Source: CAIUKX01 sp964580965 (GTDB lineage Bacteria > Bacteroidota > Bacteroidia > Flavobacteriales_D > Crocinitomicaceae). Taken from it: DNA of 13,166 nucleotides. The notes below the pieces were generated by a model, which was given only the letters and a program-made list of their open reading frames with translations, did no database searches and was not told where the DNA came from. The position numbers and the translations under genes were made by a program. Each line of letters starts with the position of its first letter. Within the stretch, counting starts at the first letter, position 1. The stretch is from positions 1 to 13,166 of the forward strand of contig CAZOLZ010000056.1 in assembly GCA_964580965.1 (NCBI GenBank). The letters are read 5' to 3'. Positions 1-7,256 of the stretch are shown here, in pieces.

Positions 1-597
1 AAATTTTTTGTTAATTATTTTTATTTTATTTTTTTCTAATAAACACAACCCTTTCTCATGATCAACAAAACCAACTTTATCATTAATATCTATGAGAGTC
101 AGGTCAATTTTAGCCTTCAATATTTCAAGCTTTTTTAAGATCGTATTCCAAATTATTACACCAACAGAACTTGAAAAGTAAACATACTCATCGTGAGATT
201 TAACACTCCAAACATTTCCAATATTTCCAATTGTATCGTTGTAATGTTTTAATGAATAATATTTCAATTGACCATTTTGTGAAGAGCCTAAAAATCCAAT
301 AGCATTATTACCACCAACAAATACTTCACCATTTTTATTTTTGTTAAAAGAAAGTGGGTTGGCATTGTGTTCAATATTAATCGAGTTCCAACTAGATCCA
401 TCAAAAGTGACAATTTTATTCCCCGACGCAAAATATAATAGATTAGAATTATCCTGAATACAAGCCCAAGTTTGTGCAGTTGTCCTAGATTCCTTGGGGT
501 CAAATGCTTTCACATAGTAACTACCCGAATATTGAGCGTAAACCGTATTACTAATTAATATTACAATGGATATGATTAATCTTAAGTTTGTTTTCAT
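1..597 (-). CDS. Secreted two-component-regulator-type beta-propeller protein, 5' part only
   Basis: An open frame of 199 codons starts at the ATG at 597-595 and is still open at the left edge, so the C-terminal part is missing. Residues 1-21 form a signal peptide (hydrophobic LIISIVILIS core, then VYAQ, with likely cleavage after Ala21). The rest shows short propeller-blade repeats: TWACIQDNSNLLYFASGN followed by FDGSSWNSI (residues 43-73), then NKNGEVFVGGNNAIGFLG (87-104), then VWSVKSHDEYVYFSSSVGVI (129-148). This pattern of W-x-I-Q-D ... Y-F-x-x-x-x-G ... F-D-G-x-x-W is familiar from Bacteroidota periplasmic sensor proteins with 'two-component regulator propeller' and Y_Y_Y domains. Those usually continue into a membrane helix and a histidine kinase or LuxR-type HTH. 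The missing end would decide which, so the output domain is unknown. It lies downstream of gpsA on the same strand, 274 bases away. Confidence 0.72.
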   Translation of the reverse strand, partial: MKTNLRLIISIVILISNTVYAQYSGSYYVKAFDPKESRTTAQTWACIQDNSNLLYFASGNKIVTFDGSSWNSINIEHNANPLSFNKNKNGEVFVGGNNAIGFLGSSQNGQLKYYSLKHYNDTIGNIGNVWSVKSHDEYVYFSSSVGVIIWNTILKKLEILKAKIDLTLIDINDKVGFVDHEKGLCLLEKNKIKIINKKF

Positions 598-871
598 AAG
601 AATGAAGTTTCACCGAAATAATTTAATAATTATATTATTTAAAAACAAGAAAGAATAGATTAGTTACCAATTCATTTTTTAATTAAGCTAATCTACAGAT
701 TTTTAAGAGAAAAAAGGGTAATTTGATTTACCTAATTCGAATGAACAAATTAGATGGTATAAACTGATTCTATCAGTAAAAGATTAATTAAGTATTTGTT
801 GTCTTTTGAACTTAGATGTTTATAATTGATAACAATAAAAGAGGCTTAAAGGAAAATAATAGAGAAAAGGA
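598..871. other. Intergenic region between gpsA and the propeller gene
   Basis: This is 274 bases of very AT-rich sequence with no convincing open frame. The only structure I see is a short hairpin near 717-732, listed separately. I found no good TAnnTTTG element close to the propeller gene start at 597. Confidence 0.5.
710..732 (-). terminator. Possible rho-independent terminator after gpsA
   Basis: Read on the minus strand, GGTAA (732-728) pairs with TTACC (721-717) around a six-base loop, followed one base later by a run of six T (715-710). The stem has only five pairs and lies about 140 bases beyond the gpsA stop, so this is a weak candidate. Confidence 0.3.
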
Positions 872-1870
872 TTAACTTAACTTGTCAGTAAGGATTCGCA
901 TTTCAATAGAAGGCGATATTTTTTCATACAAAATGTTATAAACAGCCTCAACTATTGGTAAATCAACCTGGAATTTTTTATTGATTTCAATGAGACATTT
1001 CGTTGCATAATATCCTTCTGCAATCATGTCCATTTCTAACTGAGCTGTTTTCACAGAATATCCTTTTCCAATCATAAAACCAAAAGTTCTATTTCTAGAA
1101 AATTTAGAATATGCAGTTACCAATAAATCACCCAAATAAGCACTTGATTTTACATCACGGTGAATGGGGCTTACTTCATCAATAAAGTTCTCAATTTCTT
1201 GAATCGCATTTGAAATTAATACAGATTGAAAGTTATCTCCGTAACCTAAACCAGCATAAATACCAGAAGCTAATGCATAAATATTTTTCAAAACTGCTGA
1301 AAATTCAGTTCCGAATAAATCATCTGAAACAGTCGTTTTAATATATCTGCAAGAAAGAACGCTTGCCATATATTCTGCACTTTTCTCTCGTTGACATGCA
1401 ACTGTCAAATAAGATAGGCGTTCCATTGCAACTTCTTCAGCATGACATGGGCCGCAAATAATTCCGATTTTATCGTATGGTGTCCCAAAAGTTTTATGAA
1501 TGAATCGAGCAGGAATTGCATTGTATTCAGGTATAATTCCTTTTACTGCAGAAAATACAACCTTATCTTTTAACAAATCAGTGGGTACATCCTTGAAAAG
1601 GTTTACAAGAAATGCAGAGGGAGAAGCAATAATGATAATATCAGAAGGTTCAATTGTTTGGATTAAATCTGAACTAACAGCGATTTTATCCAAGTTGAAT
1701 TCAACAGATTGTAAATAATTGGGATTGTGCTTGTAGTTTAATATATGAGAAACAGCTTCTTCATTTCTCATCCACCAATTTACCGATGAAACATTGTTGC
1801 AGAGTATTTTAACTAGAGCTGTTGCCCAGCTACCTCCTCCAATGACTGCGATTTTTTGTTCTGTACTCAT
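872..1870 (-). CDS. gpsA: NAD(P)-dependent glycerol-3-phosphate dehydrogenase
   Basis: This cytosolic enzyme reduces dihydroxyacetone phosphate to sn-glycerol-3-phosphate, the backbone for phospholipids. The protein has 332 residues, the usual length. The Rossmann dinucleotide-binding motif is at residues 8-18 (AVIGGGSWATA). The family motif usually written GPSHAEEVA appears at 140-148 as GPCHAEEVA, with Cys142 in place of Ser. Expected catalytic lysines are Lys110 (in AVKGI) and Lys195 (in LKNIYALASGI). The C-terminal substrate domain has LGDLLVT (247-252 region) and SRNRTFG (258-264), matching the family's GDL and SRNR motifs. The start at 1870 is chosen because the Rossmann motif begins seven residues later and a TAnnTTTG element sits just upstream. 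The gene is divergent from the repeat-protein gene. Confidence 0.95.
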   Translation of the reverse strand: MSTEQKIAVIGGGSWATALVKILCNNVSSVNWWMRNEEAVSHILNYKHNPNYLQSVEFNLDKIAVSSDLIQTIEPSDIIIIASPSAFLVNLFKDVPTDLLKDKVVFSAVKGIIPEYNAIPARFIHKTFGTPYDKIGIICGPCHAEEVAMERLSYLTVACQREKSAEYMASVLSCRYIKTTVSDDLFGTEFSAVLKNIYALASGIYAGLGYGDNFQSVLISNAIQEIENFIDEVSPIHRDVKSSAYLGDLLVTAYSKFSRNRTFGFMIGKGYSVKTAQLEMDMIAEGYYATKCLIEINKKFQVDLPIVEAVYNILYEKISPSIEMRILTDKLS

Positions 1871-1880
1871 TAATTACCCA

Positions 1881-1888
1881 CAAATGTA
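1881..1888 (-). promoter_or_regulatory. Candidate -7 promoter element for gpsA
   Basis: The minus strand reads TACATTTG here, an exact match to the Bacteroidota sigma-ABfr -7 consensus TAnnTTTG, ten bases upstream of the gpsA ATG. I do not see a clear TTTG -33 box at the usual distance, and the implied leader is only a few bases long, so this rests on one element. Confidence 0.35.
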
Positions 1889-1962
1889 AAAATAATTTTG
1901 ATTTAGTTTTCTTATGTTATTACTATGAAGTGTAAAAAACATCAATATAAGTATCTCCTTTG

Positions 1963-1993
1963 TCGATAAAACGACTATAAATATTCGATAAAA
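1963..1993. promoter_or_regulatory. Direct repeat TCGATAAAA x2 in the divergent gpsA/surface-protein region
   Basis: TCGATAAAA occurs at 1963-1971 and again at 1985-1993, with starts 22 bases apart, about two helical turns. It lies between two divergently transcribed genes, where a tandem binding site for a regulator would be placed. AT-rich sequence makes chance repeats common, so this is only a candidate. Confidence 0.22.
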
Positions 1994-2047
1994 AGCTTTA
2001 AATGATAGATTAATATAGATTTTATGTGGTGTTTTGTTTAATGTTTA

Positions 2048-2067
2048 TAGATTTGTTGGATCAAATC
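2048..2067 (+). promoter_or_regulatory. Candidate -7 element and overlapping inverted repeat upstream of the surface-protein gene
   Basis: TAGATTTG at 2048-2055 matches TAnnTTTG and would place transcription start roughly 20 bases before the ATG at 2084. GATTTG (2050-2055) is mirrored by CAAATC (2062-2067) around a six-base spacer, a perfect 6-bp inverted repeat overlapping the -7 element. A TTTG at 2033-2036 is closer than a normal -33 box would be. The inverted repeat could be an operator or chance. Confidence 0.35.
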
Positions 2068-2083
2068 ATTAAATAAAACGCTT

Positions 2084-5000
2084 ATGAAATTTAAATTTTT
2101 ACTTTTAACATTCTTACTTACAATTGTAAGTTTGGGTTTAAAAGCTCAAAATTTGGTTCAGGTTATGCCTTCTAATGATTCTGTAAACTGTGATGGTTTG
2201 GCTAAAATTGATACCATCCAGTTTACATCTTCATCATGGTACTGGACTAAAGATTCCTCAACGTTCATTCAAGATTTGGGGTATGAGCTAACAAACTTGT
2301 GTCCAGGAGATTATATGCTTCATTATGTAGATGCTTCTGGAGCTAATCATCAGTATGCTTTTTATATTGGTATGGCTAACAGTTCAGGTAATCCAAACGG
2401 AGGTCCAGGGGGACAACCACATAATGGTAAGCCTTGTCAAGCAGAGTTTGATGGCCAACCAACTGATTCTACAGGGTTAAATTTCATATTGACAGATATT
2501 TCGAGAGTAGATTCAGGATATGTAGTATCTTACGAATGGAAAATTAACGGGTCGGTAGTATCAACAGATAGTGTTTATAATGCTCAGATGACAGCAGGTG
2601 ATCACATTTTTGAATACACGATCAACACATCGGCAGGTTGTCAAGATACTTATGTAGACACATTGACTTTCCCACATTTTGGAGATCCAAACGGTGGAGG
2701 TTCAGGAAACGATCCATGTGCTGGTGCTAACTTATATGTACAGTTAATGCCATATGACGCAACAGATTCAGTATCATGTGATGGTAGCATTGAAGCAGTA
2801 GTATCAGGTACAAATCAACCATTCACATACTTATGGTCTAATGGTTTCACAGGTACAGTAAACGACAGTTTATGTCCAGGTAACTATGATTTAACGGTTA
2901 CAGACATGGAGGGATGTTCACAGACTCACAACATCTATCTTTCATACAATGGAGATCCAAACGGTGGAGGTTCAGGAAACGATCCATGTGCTGGTGCTAA
3001 CTTATATGTACAGTTAATGCCATATGACGCAACAGATTCAGTATCATGTGATGGTAGCATTGAAGCAGTAGTATCAGGTACAAATCAACCATTCACATAC
3101 TTATGGTCTAATGGTTTCACAGGTACAGTAAACGACAGTTTATGTCCAGGTAACTATGATTTAACGGTTACAGACATGGAGGGATGTTCACAGACTCACA
3201 ACATCTATCTTTCATACAATGGAGATTCAAATGGTGGAGGTCCAGGGGGACAACCACATAATGGTAAGCCTTGTCAAGCAGAGTTTGATGNNNNNNNNNN
3301 NNNNNNNNNNNNNNNNNNNNNNNNNNNNNNNNNNNNNNNNNNNNNNNNNNNNNNNNNNNNNNNNNNNNNNNNNNNNNNNNNNNNNNNNNNGTTGTCAAGA
3401 TACTTATGTAGACACATTGACTTTCCCACATTTTGGAGATCCAAATGGTGGAGGCCCAGGAAACGATCCATGTGCGGCAAATGTTAATACAACGGTAGCT
3501 TTTAATCCAACATTAGCATCAGATTCAACATCATGCGATGCAGGAATTCAAGTAGTAATAAATGGTGGTAATGGACCATTTGATTTTATTTGGAGTAATG
3601 GTATGTCTGGTCAAATGATTGATAGTATTTGTCCTGGTCATTATGACGTTACAATCACAGATAATAATGGCTGTGTTAAAACATTTGATACTTATGTAGG
3701 TTTTGTAAAAGACTCAACATCTTCAACAACACCATGTGCTAATGTAAACATTAATGGAGTTATTAATGCAACTCCAGCATCAGATTCATCAAAATGTGAT
3801 GGTATTTTAGCTGTTACAGGAAATGGTGGAGTTGGACCTTATACTTTTGCTTGGTCAAATGGTTCAACTGCAAACATGATTGATAGTTTATGTCAGGGAG
3901 ATTACAGTGTAACTGTAACTGATCTAAATGGTTGTTCTAAATTAATCAATGCAAAAGTACATGTAGCAATGGTTAATGCTAACCCTTGTGCTAATACAAA
4001 CTTGAATGGTATTATTTACCATACAGAAGTTTCTGACTCAACAATTTGTGATGGTCAGTTAGAGGTTAAAGGTACTGGTGGAGTTGCTCCTTATACATAT
4101 GCTTGGGATAATGGTGCAACAACTAATGTTATTGATAGTTTATGTGAAGGTTTCTACGACGTTACAATTACTGATAATGTTGGGTGTACAAGAAAAATCA
4201 ATGCCTTTGTTGGTGTAGCAAATGTTGATCCAGTTGATCCTTGTTTAAATAGTAACTTACAAGGAGATATTAATGTGTTGGCAGTAACAGATTCAATAAA
4301 CTGTAATGGATCTGTTCAGGTTTATGCTTCTGGTGGTCAATCACCTTTCACATTTGAATGGAACAATGGTATAACAAGCCCAACGTTACATAATGTGTGT
4401 GCTGGTAACTATTCTGTTACTATTACAGATAAAAATGGATGTACTGCTTCTGCTGTTGGAACTGTGGTTGAAGACTTTGTAACTGTTGTTGATCCATGTC
4501 AAAACACTTACATCAATATTTCATTAATGCCAACAGCTTCAAATGGAACTACTAACTGTAATGGAACAATTGTATCTCAAGTTACAGGTGGAGCTGCTCC
4601 ATATACTTACAACTGGAATAATGGTGAGCAAACAGCAGATTTAGTTAATATCTGTAAAGGAAAGTATACATTAGAGGTTTTAGATACTAATAATTGTAAA
4701 TTCATAGCTTCTTGTTATGTTGCATTAGATGATACAGTTTCACCTCAACCAACACAACCGTTAGATGCTTATGTAATTCCTCAAGGAGTTTCAGATGCTG
4801 GTATATGTGATGGTTCAGCCTCAACAGTAGTTTATGGAGGAAAAGCACCTTATACATTTATGTATTCTAATGGGTCTACAAACCCTTCAGCATTCAACTT
4901 ATGTTCAGGTATTCAGTATGTAACTGTAGTTGACGCGGACAATGATACCCTATCTTTAGATTTCATTATTCCTTCACCAGCTAATATTGTTACTACAACA

Positions 5001-5564
5001 TCGTCAACATCACTTAATGATTCAACAGTTGTTGATAGTTTATTTAATGAAGCGATTTCAAACTGTGATATTGATTTTGATTCTATTGTTTCTGCTTCAA
5101 TTACATCTGTAATCACTACTTCAGCATCAACTGTTGATGTAATCTGGACTTTATTGTTTATTGATAACTCTACAGTTGATATATTAAACACGTATGACAT
5201 CTTAGATTTTAATGATGGTGTATATACATTTACAATGCAAGTTTACTGTCCTTCAAAAGCCGTAGGACAATACGTGACAGCATCAGAAAAGTATTACTTA
5301 AACAACTCTGCTGCTAACCTTGAAGAGGTTACAGAAAGTCAAATGAAAGTTTATCCAAACCCATTTGACAATATGATTAAAATTGAATTGAGTTCAACAG
5401 AAAAAGCTCAAGTCATTGTTTCTGATATCGTTGGCAAGGTTTTAATTAATACGACTTTTGAAAATGGTAATGTTGACTTAGACGTTAACGATTTACCTAA
5501 AGGTCAATATGTATTGATGATAAAATCTAAAAAAGAAGTTAGAAGCTGGAAATTAGTGAAGTAA
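2084..5564 (+). CDS. Large T9SS-secreted surface protein built of SprB-type repeats (interrupted by an assembly gap)
   Basis: Likely a cell-surface adhesin-like or structural protein exported by the Sec and type IX systems. Residues 1-21 are a signal peptide (FLLLTFLLTIVSLG, then LKAQN). A degenerate SprB-like unit follows, then a PKD-like block A (from about residue 118), two identical 90-residue units B (200-289 and 290-379), and a second block A cut by the N run at 3291-3390. After the gap come six more units, roughly 3471-3734, 3735-3986, 3987-4241, 4242-4496, 4497-4757 and 4758-4985. A non-repeat module (about 4986-5340) and a T9SS type A sorting domain (MKVYPNPF at 5343 to KSWKLVK-like end RSWKLVK) complete it. 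Typical unit core: PYTYAWDNG, then CEGFYDVTITDNVGC, the SprB-repeat pattern. Most units carry four cysteines at fixed places. As drawn, the frame before the gap does not continue after it. Replacing 100 N by the 183 bases predicted from the first block A restores one frame and gives about 1187 residues. Exact function (gliding, adhesion, matrix) is not shown by the sequence. Confidence 0.85.
2399..2691 (+). repeat. Block A, first complete copy (293 bp), template for the gapped copy
   Basis: The first 55 bases (2399-2453) are identical to the last 55 before the gap (3236-3290), and the last 55 (2637-2691) are identical to the first 55 after it (3391-3445). In both comparisons the very next base outside the 55 differs (2398 C against 3235 T; 2692 C against 3446 T). 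The block encodes a Gly/Asn/Pro linker, a PKD-like domain with the stretch SYEWKINGSVVST, and the CQDTYVDTLTFPHFGDPN boundary. Confidence 0.85.
2681..3220 (+). repeat. Perfect tandem duplication, 2 x 270 bp
   Basis: 2681-2950 and 2951-3220 are identical base for base. Each encodes 90 residues: a GDPNGGGSGNDPC linker plus one SprB-type unit with YLWSNGF and LCPGNYDLTVTDMEGC. The period is a multiple of three, so gain or loss of a unit keeps the frame. Copy number may be under- or over-stated, because identical units longer than a short read are hard to assemble. Confidence 0.9.
3291..3390. other. Assembly gap (100 N) inside the surface-protein gene
   Basis: A run of exactly 100 N is typically a placeholder for unknown length. 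The flanks match the two ends of block A, whose internal part (2454-2636) is 183 bases long. 183 and 100 differ by 83, which is not a multiple of three, explaining why the two halves of the gene appear in different frames. Confidence 0.9.
3471..4985 (+). repeat. Array of six diverged SprB-type repeats
   Basis: Units of about 84 to 88 residues begin near 3471, 3735, 3987, 4242, 4497 and 4758. The common pattern is C at the unit start, then SxxC(D/N)G, then GGxxP(Y/F)(T/D)(F/Y)xW(S/D/N)NG, then CxGxYxVT(I/V)TDxxGC. They are diverged in DNA and protein, unlike the identical pair at 2681-3220. The last unit (4758 onward) has lost the final GC motif (it reads VTVVDADNDTLS) and its tryptophan is replaced by Tyr. 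Confidence 0.8.
5343..5561 (+). other. T9SS type A C-terminal sorting domain
   Basis: The last 73 codons of the surface protein begin MKVYPNPFDN and include the strand pattern AQVIVSDIVGKVL, then LPKGQYVLMIKSKK and the basic end SWKLVK. YPNPF, (D/N)xxGK and LxxGxYxL are hallmarks of the type A sorting signal (TIGR04183 family), cleaved after translocation through the type IX system. Confidence 0.9.
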
Positions 5565-5589
5565 TTAGCTACTCGGTTATATTTAGGTT

Positions 5590-5623
5590 AAAGGGGCTGT
5601 CAGGAAAGACAGTCCCTTTTTTT
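5590..5623 (+). terminator. Strong rho-independent terminator after the surface-protein gene
   Basis: GGGGCTGTC (5593-5601) pairs with GACAGTCCC (5608-5616) around the loop AGGAAA, with one G-T wobble. Flanking A-T pairs extend the stem. A run of seven T follows at 5617-5623. It begins about 25 bases after the stop codon. Confidence 0.85.
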
Positions 5624-5625
5624 AT

Positions 5626-5633
5626 TAACTTTG
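5626..5633 (+). promoter_or_regulatory. Candidate -7 promoter element for the hydrolase gene
   Basis: TAACTTTG exactly matches TAnnTTTG and lies 25 bases upstream of the ATG at 5659, immediately after the terminator T-run. A -33 box would fall within the terminator stem, and none is obvious there. The arrangement suggests the hydrolase is transcribed separately from the surface-protein gene. Confidence 0.42.
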
Positions 5634-5658
5634 TATCCCTTTCTATAATAAATACGTT

Positions 5659-6609
5659 ATGCTTCATTTTAAGAATTTTTGGTGCTTTTTTATCATTCTA
5701 TTTTCATGTATCTGTTTATTTGCTCAATCAAATGAATCGGTAGTTTTAAAAACGAAAACAGGGAAGTTATATGGAACTTTATTGATACCTCAAAATAAAT
5801 CAGTAAAGAGGCCCTTAGTAGTTTTTATTTCTGGGTCAGGACCTACAGACCGAAATGGGAATCAATTTATGATGGAAAATAATTCATTAAAGTTTTTAGC
5901 TGAAGGATTGGTTCAAAATGACGTAGCAAGTTTACGTTTTGATAAACGTGGAGTAGGTGAAAGTAAATCAGCGCTAAAAAATAAATCTAAATTTACGTTT
6001 GATGATTATGTGAAGGATGTAAAAGCTTGGGTTGATTTAATGAAAAAAGATCAAAGATTTTCTGATATAATAATAATGGGGCATAGTGAAGGTGCATTAA
6101 TAGGAACGATTGCTTCACAAAGTGAATCGATATCTAAACTCATTTCACTTGCAGGGGTTGGTCAACCTGCAAATGTTGTTTTGCTAGAACAATTGACCAA
6201 TCAAAACATAAGTCTAGCAAAACAAGCCAAGCCAATTTTAGACAGTTTAGCAAATGGTAAAACAGTCAAAAAATATCCATCTTCATTAGCGCCATTAGTT
6301 AAAGAAGAAATTCAACCGTATTTAATTTCTTGGTTCAATTATAATCCAAAACAAGAAATTTCAAAATTGCAAAAACCAATTTTAATCATTCAAGGAACAA
6401 AAGACATTCAAGTTAAGATTGAGGACGCAAACCTTTTACATCAAGCCAATCCGAACTCTAAATTGAAAATCATCGAAGGAATGAATCATGTTTTAAAGCG
6501 TGTTGATTCCGATGATAGAATTGTAAATATGCAAACTTATATGGATGGTAGTTTACCTTTGATTGAGGGGTTGGTTGAAGAAGTAGTAGAATTTATAACT
6601 ATAAATTAA
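5659..6609 (+). CDS. Exported alpha/beta hydrolase (serine aminopeptidase/acyl-esterase type)
   Basis: The protein has 316 residues with an N-terminal signal peptide (FWCFFIILFSCICLFAQ, likely cleavage after Ala22), so it probably acts in the periplasm or at the cell surface. The catalytic triad is readable: nucleophile Ser143 in GHSEG, Asp249 in QGTKDIQV, and His277 in GMNHVLK. The oxyanion-hole loop GSGPTDRNGN (residues 59-68) and FDKRGVGES (94-102) are typical of the Hydrolase_4 group of secreted Bacteroidota hydrolases. The substrate cannot be told from sequence, and esterase or peptidase activity are both possible. A lipobox is unlikely because LFSC has Phe where a small residue is expected. 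It is preceded by its own candidate promoter and ends 27 bases before the convergent nadD stop. Confidence 0.85.
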   Translation: MLHFKNFWCFFIILFSCICLFAQSNESVVLKTKTGKLYGTLLIPQNKSVKRPLVVFISGSGPTDRNGNQFMMENNSLKFLAEGLVQNDVASLRFDKRGVGESKSALKNKSKFTFDDYVKDVKAWVDLMKKDQRFSDIIIMGHSEGALIGTIASQSESISKLISLAGVGQPANVVLLEQLTNQNISLAKQAKPILDSLANGKTVKKYPSSLAPLVKEEIQPYLISWFNYNPKQEISKLQKPILIIQGTKDIQVKIEDANLLHQANPNSKLKIIEGMNHVLKRVDSDDRIVNMQTYMDGSLPLIEGLVEEVVEFITIN

Positions 6610-6636
6610 TGCTTTGACAGGTCTAACAACCAAATC

Positions 6637-7254
6637 TTACTTTTTGTAAAAGTTCATCTCATCAATATATTTCATCACAGGATCTGTCAATAAGTAACGA
6701 ACATCCTTACCTTCGTTAATAGCCTGTCGAATAAACGAAGCAGAAATCTTCATTATTGGAGCATCTTTGCAAAGGGTAATATTAGGATGGTTGTGATAAG
6801 TATGCTCTTTTGTTGAACCAATTTCAGTGTGCTCCAATTCCTCTTGTTCTGTTAAAACTCTTGGATAAACATAAAAATGATAATTTTCAATCAGAACATC
6901 GTGATTGAACCACTTGTGAAAAGTTCTTAAATTATCTTCTCCCATTATGAGGGAAAAAGTATGTTGAGGGTATTTTTCTTTTAAATAGGCTAGGGTAGAA
7001 GCAGTATAACTTGGTTTGGGTAGTTTAAATTCAATATCAGAAGCTTTTAATTTATCATTTCCTTCTATTGCTTCTTGAACAATTGCTAAACGATGAATAT
7101 CTGCCAACAAGGTACTTTTTTTCTTCAGAGGATTATGTGGACTGACAACCATCCAGACTTGATCTAAATCAGTATAGTCTGCCATATAATTGGCTATGAC
7201 TAAATGACCAATATGGACAGGATTGAATGTTCCGAAATATAACCCTATGTTCAT
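6637..7254 (-). CDS. nadD: Nicotinate-nucleotide adenylyltransferase
   Basis: The enzyme joins nicotinate mononucleotide and ATP to make deamido-NAD, the late step of NAD synthesis. The 205-residue protein has the nucleotidyltransferase signature GTFNPVHIGH at residues 8-17 (family G-x-F-x-P-x-H-x-G-H), the NadD-type MGEDNLRTFHKW at 104-115, and ISASFIR at 170-176, equivalent to the ISSTxIR ATP-binding motif. PSYTASTL (81-88) is the usual substrate-loop region. It starts two bases after the gmk stop codon, so it is almost certainly co-transcribed and probably translationally coupled with gmk. Confidence 0.95.
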   Translation of the reverse strand: MNIGLYFGTFNPVHIGHLVIANYMADYTDLDQVWMVVSPHNPLKKKSTLLADIHRLAIVQEAIEGNDKLKASDIEFKLPKPSYTASTLAYLKEKYPQHTFSLIMGEDNLRTFHKWFNHDVLIENYHFYVYPRVLTEQEELEHTEIGSTKEHTYHNHPNITLCKDAPIMKISASFIRQAINEGKDVRYLLTDPVMKYIDEMNFYKK

Positions 7255-7256
7255 TT

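Noticed and set aside
288..503. 71-codon open frame on the minus strand
   Set aside because: It lies inside the better supported propeller frame (597 to 1) in another phase and its translation shows no domain-like pattern.
1500..1718. 72-codon open frame on the plus strand
   Set aside because: It is antisense to gpsA, whose motifs are unmistakable; no independent coding signal is seen.
2681..3220. CRISPR-like or mobile-element interpretation of the repeats
   Set aside because: Repeats are 270 bp, in frame, without spacers, terminal inverted repeats or a transposase; they are protein-domain repeats.
3168..3480. Open frames on the minus strand running through the first N run
   Set aside because: They exist only because N is read as open; flanking codons are the complement of repeat DNA.
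4913..5200. 95-codon open frame on the minus strand
   Set aside because: It is antisense to the surface-protein gene and made of the complement of its Ser/Thr/Val-rich codons.
6610..6636. Bidirectional terminator between the convergent hydrolase and nadD genes
   Set aside because: The 27-base spacer has no clear GC-rich hairpin with a T-run in either direction.
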